The notes under the pieces: model-generated
What the model saw: only the letters and a program-made list of their open reading frames with translations
Databases searched by the model: none
What the model was told of the DNA's origin: nothing
Position numbers and translations under genes: made by a program
In this document: positions 27,261 through 40,200 of the stretch, piece after piece
Layout: every line of letters begins with the position of its first letter
How positions within the stretch are numbered: the stretch's first letter is position 1
Source: Bimastos eiseni
Taxonomy: Eukaryota; Annelida; Clitellata; Crassiclitellata; Lumbricidae
Reading direction: 5' to 3'
Assembly (NCBI GenBank): GCA_959347315.1
Contig: OY365806.1
Span: forward strand, 32,914,054-32,978,053
Length of the DNA stretch: 64,000 nt

Positions 27261-29600
27261 CCTTCTGGTTTTCACCATAGACCATTCCACGGGCAAATAA
27301 ATCGTCCGAATTCAGAAGGGAGCGGAGCTGCAGTGCTCAGTTCGTTTCAATTCAACACTTTCCTATCTACATAACATCTGATAATATCCTGTCTCCACAC
27401 AAATCATCGATAAGACAATTGATGGGAATCCGAACAATTTAATATATTTCTTAAAATACGAGACAAGCAAATTAGCGACTGTAGTTAGAATGCTTAGATC
27501 TGCAACTTCTTTACCAGAAAGCCGGCTTTGCTTAGACAGGCATGTTTAGAAGTCCAACATGCTTATTTATCAGAAGCGAATACAACGACGAAGGCATGAG
27601 CACGCATTCATTAGGACCTGCCAATGGTCGTCCTTTTTATTGAAACCTTGCAGACAGACGGATGTCAGACAGACACTGACACACAGCCGCATAGACAGAC
27701 ATACAGCAGGCATTCAGATGGAAGGTAGAGAGACCGCGAGACGAAGAAAGTGAAAGCCACAATCAGAAGAGGCAGAATAAAGATGTATATGCAGAAACAT
27801 AAGACAGAATTATACATACGCATTTATATGCGCAGAAGAGGCATACATGTACTTATACACTTTTAAAGAAACATACAGACACGGAGATGGAGCCGTAGAC
27901 AGAAGAGCAAAAACAGGGACAAAGACAGTCAGAAAGGGAGACAAACAGATGACAGTCAGACTCGCGCAAGCCACGCCGAATGTTCAGAGGTTAACCTCTC
28001 GCTAAAACCGTGGGACTCAACGTCGTAGCGACGGCTTTTATCATCAAAGGTGACATCACCTTATTTCTATTATTAATTATATATGTATACACAGATATAT
28101 GTATGACAACGTAGTCTATAAATAACATATATATATATATAATTTATGTTATGCATAGTATATTAAGTAAGGTATAGGCCTATATTTTAAGTGTATACGA
28201 GAGCATATGTATATATATATATGCATGTATGTATGTGTATATATCTCGTACTCACTTATGTATGCTTAAATGTTCGTGTTTGTACGTTTATACAATGTTC
28301 TCATGCAAGGTGAATGGGCGATTCGTCAACGTGAATAGAATCGAAAAGGCTTTTAAACAAAACAAATAATACAATAGTCTCACTTGGATCGGCAGATAGT
28401 CTAGAGCGGGGACCGTGAGAATCGTAGATAAAGAGGTGTGACTAAAACAACTCTCGCCGTAAAAAGATTTCCCCTAGCCTTCTGAAAGCCGTCGTTCGCG
28501 CGACCTGCTTCGCCCTCAGACGGATCCCGCCTCAGTGCCATCTGTTGTCCACGAGACACGATTACGTCAACACAATCGCCCCCTTCTCCTCCTCCTCCAT
28601 CTCCTCCCTTTCATCTCCCACCGCGAAGCCTACGCTGCTCAAATCGAGACAAATTTTAGCATCGCAATTTTTACTTTTTAACGATTTTCTTTATCTCAGC
28701 GCAATTTCTGTCTGTGTCTTTAATCACTTTTTGGTTAAATGCCAGAATTTTAATGGGACTGCGTATTTTGCGTAACTGTGACATTCTTGAACAACTAGAC
28801 AGCAGCCAACCTGAGCTAAGCCTCTGAACTTAAAGATGTCACTAAACAAAATGCGAACGTTGGAAGGAACACTACCAGCCATCCCACACGCACGCGCAGA
28901 CACTTATTCATACAAACAACGAACGTAGAATTCTAGCAGTGTTTTCGATTCAACGCGGATGAATTGATTCCAAACGACTTTCTACAGGCAAAGGTTAGAG
29001 ATGCGATCAGCTAGCGAAGAGGGATAAATATCCGAATATGAATGGATATGTAACTGCTTCAAGTAGAAGAAGAAACAGTTGTTAAAAAAGTAATCTTACC
29101 CGTACACGGAAGAAAGGAAAATCCGAGTTGAGCAGGCAAGACTTGTATAAGTGTCTTGAAACAGACCAAACCACTAAATAACACAAAGTCGTTAAACGAA
29201 TGCTCCGATAGACAATTACTATAAAATGGCTGAGTAGCGAACACTCGCCGCAGTCAATAGTTGTACTTGTATATTGAATTTTTCTTTGGAGCGGTTGATG
29301 CAGACGAAGTTGGAGGAGATCCAAAATATAGCCCCAACATGATGTTAGACATTAGATCGGTCAAGTAGAGTAATAAAGCAATGGAAGAGAAGGAGAGGAT
29401 AGAATCGAGGATATGGATATAACCTGTTAGGTACCAGTTGGAAATCGTTTTGTATCAGTATACAGCAGCAAGCCTACGACACAATCTATCAGTCAGGGTT
29501 GCATTGACAATCATAAACTCATATATCGGTAGAGCTCCACCACATAATTATAATGCAACACTATTGTGAGGTGCATAGAAGCGCTACATTAAGTGTCTTG
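27261..29600. other. Upstream flank of the Notch ligand, no other gene seen
   Basis: The 5' UTR and promoter of the minus-strand ligand gene are expected here. I found no clear TATA box at a convincing distance. Purine-rich (AGACAG) and TATG-rich simple sequence fills 27650-28260. Short frames such as 28545-28775 and 29059-29324 show no conserved features. Confidence 0.4.
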
Positions 29601-29605
29601 GCACA

Positions 29606-30027
29606 TGCATACATACATACATACATACATACATACATACATACATACATACATACATACATACATACATAAAAACATACATACATACATACATACATAC
29701 ACACACACACAGGTAAACATGCATACATACAAACATACATACATACATGCATACATGCATGCATACATACATACATACATACATACATACATACATACCC
29801 AATAACATACATACATACATGCATGCATACATACATACATACATACATACATACCCAATAACATACATACATACATGCATACATACATACATACATGCAT
29901 ACATAGATATATGCATACATACATACATATATACATACATACATACATACATACATACATACATACATACATACATACATACATACATGCATACATACAT
30001 ACACACATACATACATACATACATACA
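29606..30027. repeat. (CATA)n microsatellite with GCAT and CCAATA interruptions
   Basis: About 420 bp of ACAT repeats with variant units (GCAT, AAAC, CCAATA). The MYVC-repeat and IHTY-repeat open frames on either strand are repeat artefacts. Confidence 0.95.
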
Positions 30028-30868
30028 AAGTCATACAATCGTGAACCCGTGCACTTGTTTGCATCTAATACAGGAAATGAAGACGATGAAGAACCCTCGA
30101 CCAAATCAGGATCTACTGACAACCCCAAATGGTGACAACGGTTATGTCCCTATCGACCTTTGGATCCACCTTTTCGTCTAATTCGTTCTAATTCTTGCGT
30201 GTATTCTTCTTGAGCGTCTGCTCCGCTCGCGTGCCACCACTTTGATTCCCGCGAGACCTCCTCAGAGCGTATGCAGACGGACACCTGTTTCCTCCCGCAA
30301 TCCAAAAGACCCAATAACATACAGGACCATAATATAATATACCGACAACGTGTCACAATAGCTTATCTCAGCCGCTGAATACAAAGCATCGTTGCGTTTA
30401 ATACTAGATTGGCTTTCAACGATATATATTTTCCTTCGCACTTCACGCACGCGCATACATTCACACGCACACACACAGATATCATTATTGTCTTGCATTT
30501 CTGTGCTCAGTGGCTGGTGACTGTATTTATATACATACATATTACATACAGACTTCAGTCAAATATGTGTACATACATATAAGCGTTATCAAAACACCGC
30601 TCGTGATATAGGGCGCTGGCATATAAGCTTTGTGTAATCGAGAAGAGCGTATAATTCTGAATAAATAAATAAATATACTATTTCAATGCTATTTAAATTG
30701 CATAATGCCCAAGAAAGCGATTATGTAATATAATATATATGTGTATATATATATATGGACTTGTATTTTGTGATGCCTATATAAAAATTTATTGTACACC
30801 AAAATGCGGATATGCAGATGGTTCAAACAAGGAATATATTTACTTAGTTACTTACATGTATATATATC

Positions 30869-30910
<42 letters not shown>

Positions 30911-31411
30911 TATGTACATTGAAATAAGATATGGCCTGAGAGTTAGACTAGTTTGTACGTTGCACAACTTCGAGCTTATGTGTGATGTAACTTCGAAAGA
31001 AGTTTCTCCCACGTTTTGACATGACCCGAGTCCCTGTCAATGGGAGCAGACGATGGAGAGGAGAGAGGGAGCGAGAGAGGGGAGAGACGTGGAGATATGG
31101 AGGAAATGAGAGGGGGTGGAAAAATTCAGACGATTGTTTATTTTGTAGAATCGAGACAGGTAGTCGACGAATGGGCGCCGGTGATGATGATGATTGCGGC
31201 GAAATAAGACAACCCAGTTAGATTCAAGTCTTTATGTCCATCTCTCCCTCTCTCATCTCTCTCTGTATTTCTCTCTCACCTTCTCTCATTGTCTCTCTCT
31301 CTCTGTCTCTCTCTTTCTCCCTCTCTCTCTCTGTCTCTCTCTGTCTCTCTGTCTGTCTCTCTCTCTCCCTCTCTCTCTCTTTGTCTCTCTCTCTCTCTCT
31401 CTTATTCTCTG

Positions 31412-31500
<89 letters not shown>

Positions 31501-34500
31501 TTCTCATTCTCTTTCTCGCTGTCTCTCTGTCTTTCTGTTTTGGTCTCTGTCTCCGTCTCTCTCTCTCTGTCTCTGTTTCTCTCTCACCGTATTGAACTGT
31601 CTGGTAGAATGTTTCTATGTATGTATGCGTATAACATTGTATAATTATGCCTGTCTGACTGCAGCATATCTGCGCCACAAATGTTTTGATTGTTTCTCGC
31701 AGTCTGTTTGTGTAGGCCTCAGTGTGGTTACATCTCCGTGTCTGCCTAGTTGCCCGTATCTTCAATAAAACTTATGTCTCGTTCTGTTAATTTGTCATGG
31801 CTGATCTGAGAATAATAAGGGTTAGAGTTATTTGATCCGATTATAATGTATTGCACAATATTGCTTCAAATCAGATATGTCAACAGTTATTAATATAATC
31901 AATAGTTTACTGTGTACACATCGGATTCTGTTGACCGTCACTAAGGTCTGTAAGTTAGAACTCTGATCTTAAGCTGAGTTTGTGTTTGGCTATTTTGGTT
32001 TCCTACAACTACTATTGAGTCAGCGTTATTTAATGTATACGCTTGTTTTCTCACGACAAGGAACGTGTTTAGCTTGTTGGATTTTTGCTCAGCCTGAGTC
32101 TCGTTGGCCGATCAAATCCGAGCTAGAGCGAGAGAGAGAGAGAGCGTGAGTAACCAATTCACACGACGAAGAGGCCTGTTCCCGTGCCGTGGTATGTAAT
32201 TAGAGGCCTATCGAGAAAGAGCGAGTTTTTGTGCTGACAGGTTTATTTATCAGAGTGCATCATGGGTAGCTGTATCATCGTCTGTGGCGGAAGGAGTCTT
32301 TCCCAGGCGCTTATGCGAGATTCAGAACCGAGTCCTGCAAGCAGTTCCCAATGTCCTTCAAGCGATTTTGCTAACACGCGACCCACTTCACCGGTGCTGT
32401 AGGCAGGCCTATAGGGCCTACTCAAAACTCCTCGGTTCGAGTTTTGTGTAAAGGAGAAGGGCGTTGATCATCTGGGCTACAACAGAACATTGTTAAACAG
32501 AAATTACATATCCTAGCTACTAACCATCCATTGACTCCCAGGCTTTACGATGAAAGGCGCTACATAAGTTCACAACTAGACAATCGAACGAGAGTAGATT
32601 AGATAAGGACAGATTAGATCAATGAATTGTAACTGTGCGCATTCTCTAATCCTATATATAGTCTGAGCTGATCAGATCAAATCCAATAATTCAATTCAAT
32701 GCAATTGTTTAGTCTAGTCTAATCCAATTTACTATAAAAAAGAATCCATTATTAAAACTAATAATTTGTGTTCTGATCCTATTATTAAAGTCCAATTAAA
32801 TGAAAACGTATCCAACTCAATCAATTCTAATCATTGTCGTATTATCTCCAAACTTCTAAAGTGCCATTCAAAAGCCAAGGGCTGGACATCAGCTTATTCA
32901 CAAGCGCTGTGTTTATATTAATTCGTCAAGATCAAATTTAATCATCCAAATGATTGCTGCTTTCTAAGAGCGATGGTGTAATCGGTCATCGCTTCTCCTT
33001 TGGCCAACGTCGCGGCAGATGACATGTGCTGCCTCCTAGCGAATGTCCTCTGCCTGACGTATTGTGAGTTGCACTGCCCTCTAACGAACGCAGCGACGCA
33101 GCATTTGCCGTCTCGTTGGTATCTGTTCCAAGCTATACTGCTGCGGAACCGAGAAAAATTTGCACGAATGTCGTCAGACGCAGCTCGCTCGGAAGACTCG
33201 TACTCAAAATCGTCAGATTGGAGATGTAAAGCGTTACCACAGTGACAAACAACTGCGATAGGTGGATCAAATGTATCTTAGGACTTTACTAAATGTATTG
33301 GGACTCACGGGCGGAGGACAGGGGGGGGGGAAATCGGGGGACGATCCCCCCAAAATTTGGAATTCCGGGGATGGATTAGCTTATATCCCCCCAAATTTCA
33401 GACGATTGAACGTGTGCTTAATGTTATATTTCCTATGTCTGAGACTGGTTTCGTTAAACTATAAGTTTTACAGAAAGGGTAAGGTCAAATTAAATTAGTA
33501 ACGGGTGATTGTACGCTCAAGTGGGAAATACATGTATAATCGGATATGAGGTCCCAAGTTTGACCGATATGACTCATAGCAGGTCACCTTATACCCTAAA
33601 CAAAGACAGGCAGCACACACAGACCCCCGGCTGGTATGCACCCTGGGTGATGCGACTGATGCCGATGCTGCAGCCAACTATTGCCGCTTCAGGCCAACCA
33701 TGAGGTCAGAGCTCACGATATTGGCCAGGCCGCAAGGACAGTACTGAGTGGGTGCAGGTACCTCCAGTCGTCAGAATAGGACTCTGCCAGTTTGCTGATG
33801 AGAAAAAAGAAAAGCTGCAAGTGCCAGTCCATCCGATTTTTTAAGAAGAAAGCTGTTCAACAATTGTCGGAGACCCCTACCGCACATCGCCGCTATATAC
33901 ATGGATGGTATGAATCTGTGATTATATGAGGAAGCGCCATCCCTGATAATAGAGATAATCAGAGAAATCCTAATAATTTGAAAGATAAAATCCTTCAACA
34001 AATTTAAAAATAATTGGGAGGATAGAAATCGCACGGTTCTTTGACTACTGCTACGAGTTAGGCTTAAAGTCTAGGAATAAGACCTGATTGCTGATTGTTA
34101 TATTGTACGATGCCTATTTTCTTTTAATAATAGTAAGAATAATAGCTCAGATTTCTCTGTGCAGAATTGGTCAGTGGCGTCACTAGGGAGACGGGGACGG
34201 ATGGTACCGGGTGAAACCATCAGAGGGGCAACACCAAAATAACACGATGACTCGTCTGTGCAGAATTTCAGCAAAAAATAAATGATTTTATATTAAAAAA
34301 CCAGGTAACAAAAAATATTATCTTACATGAATATGATCAAAGGCGTCAAGACAGAGGATTCGGAGGCAAATGCTCCACTTTCAGGTAGGGGGGATACTTT
34401 TGAGTCTTAGGGTGGGATATCTTCAAATCTTTAACAAACTTTTAAGTTATTGTAACAATTTAACTAATTATAACGTATTTATTATAATAAATAAATTATA

Positions 34501-35780
34501 AATTATTGTGACTCACAGCTTCCGATTATGAAACAAGTTAGTAGTCTGGTACTAGGCCTACTACAAAGAACCAGCAATTGGTTACAAATTCACTTTAAGT
34601 TGTTTATTTTCTTGTTTTTGGTTCCTGTTGCCATCTGCTGTTGCATAGATCGCTAACTTCTCATCTAAAAACTCGTTGGCTACATGTTTGCAAAATGAGT
34701 GTAGGACATTTGCCCCCTCCCGCACATCTGACCATGGGACGATTTCTCCCATGTAAATGTTGAATGGAAACTATATTTATCATCAATCCAACACAAAAAT
34801 AATAATACTAACAATAATAGTACTAATAATGATATTAAGTTAATAATAATATTAATAATAATGATAATAATAACGATAATAACTAAGATGATAACTACGA
34901 TAATAATAATAATAATAATAATTTAGTTTAATTTCACACTGAGAGACTGTGGCGTGATTACAAGTATAGAACATGTATGAATTTGTGATGATATGTTATT
35001 GGCAGTTTTTGAACTTCTATTGAACTTCTATTAAATTAAGCAAAATATATTTGCGTCAATCAAACTTCTTTTTAACCACAAATTATTTTTAATCGATACA
35101 ACTTCACTTTAAACTAGTAGACAAAGCGAGGCAGCAATTATCAAGCAATTGTATTGTATTTAAGTATTTATAATGCGCCTCCAGTAGGGTGAACCATTCA
35201 GAAGCGCTGCCAGTGCGCAAGATCCCCAAGAAGAAGTAGGTTTTGAGAAATGCAAAAGAGGATAAGAGATAGAATTTTAGAGCGAACAGATGGAGAAAGC
35301 GCATTTCACAGACAGGGATCGATTGAAGCAAAATATCGAGACTGAACCGCTGCTGTTGTTGTTTGGAAATTGAACTTTTATTAACTGTCCACAACCCAAA
35401 TGTTGTCTATCTGTTCCCCCGAAACTTCGAGCCAAGTCTCCGCCTATGTCAATGGGACTGGTTACCGTTCGTGAGGCCTACGCAGGTCAACTCTAGAAGA
35501 CTAGAAAGGCGGTCGGTGATATAGCGCCCCAGTTTTCTCATTGGTTCTGCGTCATATTTTGGCAATTGGCTTTGCCTGGTACAGCGTACAAACAGACATT
35601 CTCACCAGAACTATTTTTAGACTAGCAGCCCGATTCAATGAACATACTTTGTGCTACCTACCTTTGGTGAATAAAAGATTTATATTCACACAATTGGATC
35701 AATAAGCGACACAACTTCACGTACAATGACGTGACGTACAATGCATAACTTTGTGTACAAGACAACGATCGTCACCATTA
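30028..35780. other. Gene-free stretch with (TA)n and (TC)n tracts
   Basis: Holds (TA)n at 30867-30905, a long (TC)n tract at 31236-31590 and AAT-rich tracts at 34790-34925. The G-rich segments at 33300-33410 and 34175-34400 look like decayed transposon pieces. No conserved coding frame or splice pattern is visible. Confidence 0.45.
31236..31590. repeat. (TC)n polypyrimidine microsatellite
   Basis: About 355 bp of TCTC with interspersed TTTC, GTCT and CCCT. Leu/Ser and Arg/Glu open frames across it are not genes. Confidence 0.95.
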
Positions 35781-35787
35781 GGTTGGT

Positions 35788-36200
35788 ATGTATGTATGTA
35801 TTTACGTATGTATGTATGCATGCATGTATGTATGTATGTATGCATGCATGTATGTATGTATGTATGTATGTATGTATGTATGTATGTATGTATGTATGTA
35901 TGTATGTATGTATGTATGTATGTATGTATGTATGCATGCATGCATGTATGTATGTATGTATGTATGTATGTATGTATGTGCGCATGTATGTATATATGTA
36001 TGTATGTATGTATGTATGTGCTTATGTATTTATGTATGTATGTGTGTGTATGTGTGTGTGTATGTGTGTATGTGTATGTGCGTGTGCGTGCGTGCGTGCA
36101 CGCACGCATGTATGTATGTATGTATATATATATACATATGTATGTAAGTATGTATGCATGTTCGTACGTACGTATGTAAGTATGTACGTAAGTATGTTCT
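35788..36200. repeat. (TATG)n microsatellite
   Basis: About 410 bp of TATG units with GCATG, GTGTG and TACG variants. It is the reverse complement of the (CATA)n array at 29606-30027. Confidence 0.95.
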
Positions 36201-38702
36201 GTTGTTGTTTTTATTGTTGTTGCTGTTGTCTTTGTCATTGTCAGTGTTGATGTTGTTGTCATTGTTACTGGGCCTACAAACATAGTTAGCTATTATTACA
36301 ATAGTTGTTCGAGCAGTTTGATATAGGCCTACAGATGTATGAAAGCCAGTAAGAAATGTTTAGACAGGTTTTTGAAAGAGTTCAAGTGATGGGCAAACAA
36401 TAAAACATTAATAGCTCAGTTTCATTATTATGCATGCATGCATTGATACATGCATACATACATATGTATGCACATATAAAATGGCAGTTTAGGATCTGAG
36501 GCAGCCATGCATAAGTAATACAATGACTGAGTTCACTCGGGTCGTCACTGGAGCATAATCATATTACATTGCAATTACATTACATATTATTGATATTGAT
36601 TTTTAAACATTCGCTACATTCGTAACATTTCGAATGCCTCAAAATTGCATTCGGATACATTAAACGTGACATTTATTATTACATTACTTCTAACGAATCA
36701 TTGCATTGCGCTACATCACATCACATCACATCATATAATAAATTGTACAAGGGCCATTAATTATGCTGAATTACAATGCGCATTGGACATATTGTGTATG
36801 ACTATGGTCTCTTATTTCATCAGAGTGCCTTAAAACTTCTATCAAGGACGACCTAGGTCTCTGGTGGAATACGTTGCTCCTGTCTGTGGCTGGTGTCGCC
36901 AGGCACGAAAGAGATAGGCCATGACCTAGGCCTACAGGTCCTCAGCAGCAGAGTAAATAAACATCATACGATGGACGAACTCCTCCGCACAATGACTGAT
37001 GAGCAATTCAACACCCCCCGACGGGCCCCGAGGCCCATTTCAGTCATGCCTCAGCAGTAGATGCTCGAGATGAGACGGGCTGATTAAATCAACGATGTAT
37101 GTAGGCAGTTCCACAGGGGATGCAGAGGTCCTACGCCCCCACTGAAAACTTTACTAAATACAGTGTTGCACATGCTCACGCCGACCCCTCTTTCCTGTTG
37201 CGGGAGTAATCTGTCGTGGCTGCGTTTGACTCTGTGTACAGCATACATTTCAAACTTCAAGAAACGATTCATCCATAGATTATTATCATGACGATGATGC
37301 TGGTGATGATAATGATGATGATGGTGGTGGTGGTGATGACGACAAGTTCTATGCCCGAAGGCAAGTCCATTGATTTTATGCCACCAGAGAATGAGATTTA
37401 TGAATTGGTTTTCCTTTACGTTCCTCACAGAAAACTGTGGCCGCTGAGCAACTTGTTCAAGGTCGCTACGCAGTGACATGAGTTAGATTCGAACCTTCCA
37501 CCCTCCGGTCACAAGGCTCAGAAGTCAGAACATATCGTTACATCACACATATTGTCAGCACATTTTCAGAGGTGCTTAAAGGCACCACAATGAGAGTTTT
37601 CATCAGCCTTTCATTCAACTGTATTTGCCATCAACTGAAATGCTCTGAGGACCATTGAAGACTTCAACTCACTTCTAACCACGCCTTCAGTTTGAATGAC
37701 CCACAGCCGCCAGTGACGCCCTTGTGCTATCTGCCGAGCTACCGAATATAGTCTGGAACTTATTATAAGCTCAGACTACAGTTTATCAACCTCAACGTTT
37801 CTGTGTTGATGTTTTTAATGTGTGCGCATGCGTGTCTGTGTGTGCGTGTATGCGAGCGGCATGGAACGCTTGTCACCATTCAGCATTCATTTCACGCCTG
37901 ACTGCGAAAGGCGTTTGTGCAACATCCCACACACCTGCTTATAAGAGGATTCGATTTGTTGATGGACTCACAACGGTGCACGATAGCTACAACTGGGTCT
38001 ATTGGTGTTGAAAGACTGTTGACGGTAATAATTATAATCTAATCTATTTGCTTCTACAATCATATTACCATAATATGTTCGAGGCATTAATCGATCGCTA
38101 GGCTATTTCTGGTGATGCCATAGTAAAGGTGTTCTGAAGAGAATGCCGAAGCTTAAACTAAGAATTCCAAAACTTCGGCTGAGAATGTCAAAGCTTAGGC
38201 TGAGAATATTCAAGTTTTGACTGAGAATTCACGCGAACCCACACCGCTTTATTACGAAGCACAGCAACAGCAGATCATTGTGTCATATATATTGTTTGAT
38301 AAAAGCTGAGGTTTTCATATGGAGTGCATGTGTTAGTTCATCGTTAACTCTAGAATTTTCTAGAGCGATATTTAGAAGCTAAGCCAAGAACACGAGCACA
38401 TTCATGAGTGTTGCGTCAAACATGATTGCTCAGACTGAAGGTCGGGTGCAGACAGGCCAGAAAAGATTTTATTTATTACGTTTACTACTAGCTTTCCAAG
38501 CGTTAAAGCTGCAATAACTGTATAACTACTGGCAAACAATTTAAAATTTAAAAAGCTTTCTGTAGTTTATTGAAATGCAACGGGTTTAGAACAAAATGTG
38601 CCAGCAGAGACACTACATCTGCATTGGTTTTTGCTTGGGCCTAAATGAGTCTCATAATCTTTCATTTCTGTTCCAGACAACAAAGGCGCTGAAGATAACA
38701 AA
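36201..38702. other. Upstream flank of the thioester-protein gene
   Basis: No gene recognised. A diverged tandem repeat of about 22 bp (GCTTAGGCTGAGAATAT-like units) lies at 38130-38230. Close to the gene, TCTTTCATTTCTGTTCCAG ending at about 38674 looks like a splice acceptor 29 bases before the ATG, so a 5' UTR intron is likely and the promoter may lie farther left. Confidence 0.4.
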
Positions 38703-40151
38703 ATGTTGCGGGACTTAATAATTGTCTTGGTCTTCAATTGTCTAATTCTAATAGGCACAAGCTATGGACAGCCTGGAGACGTGTAAGTACAGAGTTGAGC
38801 TTCTTCTGCCATGCTATGAAATTTTAGCTCTTTCATTCGATTTCTGACAACTCACAAACTTTGCATCGATTATTTTTGATGAATGTAAAAATCGATGGAA
38901 AACGGGTAATTGCGTTTTCTGGCATTCTATTCCAGCCTAACGCACAGTTATACAACAGTTATACTCTGTTCAACTATTCATTATCAAACTATCTCGAAAT
39001 AATGTACTCGATTAGTCGGGATTAGATAAGTAAATGTAGGCATGTGCAGCGGTTTCTAGATGTAATTCAGGATGTTACTTAAATAATAGGCCCTACATAC
39101 ATACACGCATACATGCGTTGCATGCATACAAAATGCTCTTTTTCAATACAGACACTACTCCATTGTGGCTCCGAAAGCTTTTCGACCGTCTTCTACGTAC
39201 AACGTCACGGCCACTTGCTATAATATAACTGAGGACGTCCAACTAACTCTTCGTCTTCTGACATCGAACAGAACACTGGCAGAAAAGCAGGCCACACTAA
39301 AAAATGGTAAGTCTTTTATGATGCTATAGGCCTACTACTTTTACCACTGTGGCTGCTTCTATTACTGCTACTCCCGCTGGTCCTGCTACTATACTTCCAT
39401 TGCAACTACTTCTACTATCACTAAATACTATCACTTCCACTGCGACAACTACTACGTCGTCTGCTGCATACATATACGTATACCATGACAATAGTAGCGC
39501 CTCTTTTGACAGATGACAGATTGTATTCGTAATCGGTCTGTGCTGGTATTTGTATTTGTCTCACTGTATTATTGCTGTTGTTGGATATGATATATTGATA
39601 TTTTTAATCAGCCCATGAAGCCTTTTCTTCACTTCGTTGTTGTAGGCCTATCTAATAATATTTAGAGACGATCATAGCCTATGACAGTCACGAGAAGAGC
39701 CTAAAGACAGCAGAGAGCTCTTGAGGCCACCTAAGAGCCATATAGTTAGCAACTTAACCACAATAAAAGTCTCTTTTTACAATTACAAAGTATTATTGAC
39801 AAATGTCATTGAAAGCTACTTGGTGCCAATAAATTGCCTGTTTGAACTCGACAGCAGATCATCTGGGGAAAAACTATCTCTGAAACACAAAATAGAAACT
39901 TACAGACTACCACATGTCTACATTATCCACAATAATCGTTATCCATGTAAAAATGACGGCAACGCAAGGATACTGCGAGTAATTTTAATGTAGTGATTTC
40001 ATCGCCTCAAACAACCTGCTAGGCACAAATAAAAATGATGAGAAAAGAAAAGATAGTCGATAGAGGAAATTCTTAAACACAAGACGGAAATACATTGTTA
40101 ACTTGAAAGTCGACAATGGCCGTTGCAATCCTAAGATGCCGTTAAACATTA

Positions 40152-40200
<49 letters not shown>

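Noticed and set aside
29561..30181. Long MYVC- and IHTY-repeat frames on both strands
   Set aside because: They follow the (CATA)n microsatellite; all frames are open because the unit has no stop. The same applies to 35686-36283.
31194..31768. Leu/Ser-rich and Arg/Glu-rich frames
   Set aside because: They translate the (TC)n tract and show no other coding sign.
37084..37479. 131-codon minus-strand frame with a His run
   Set aside because: The His run is a GTG/ATG microsatellite. The C-terminal part looks faintly like mobile-element sequence, but I could not match it to a family.
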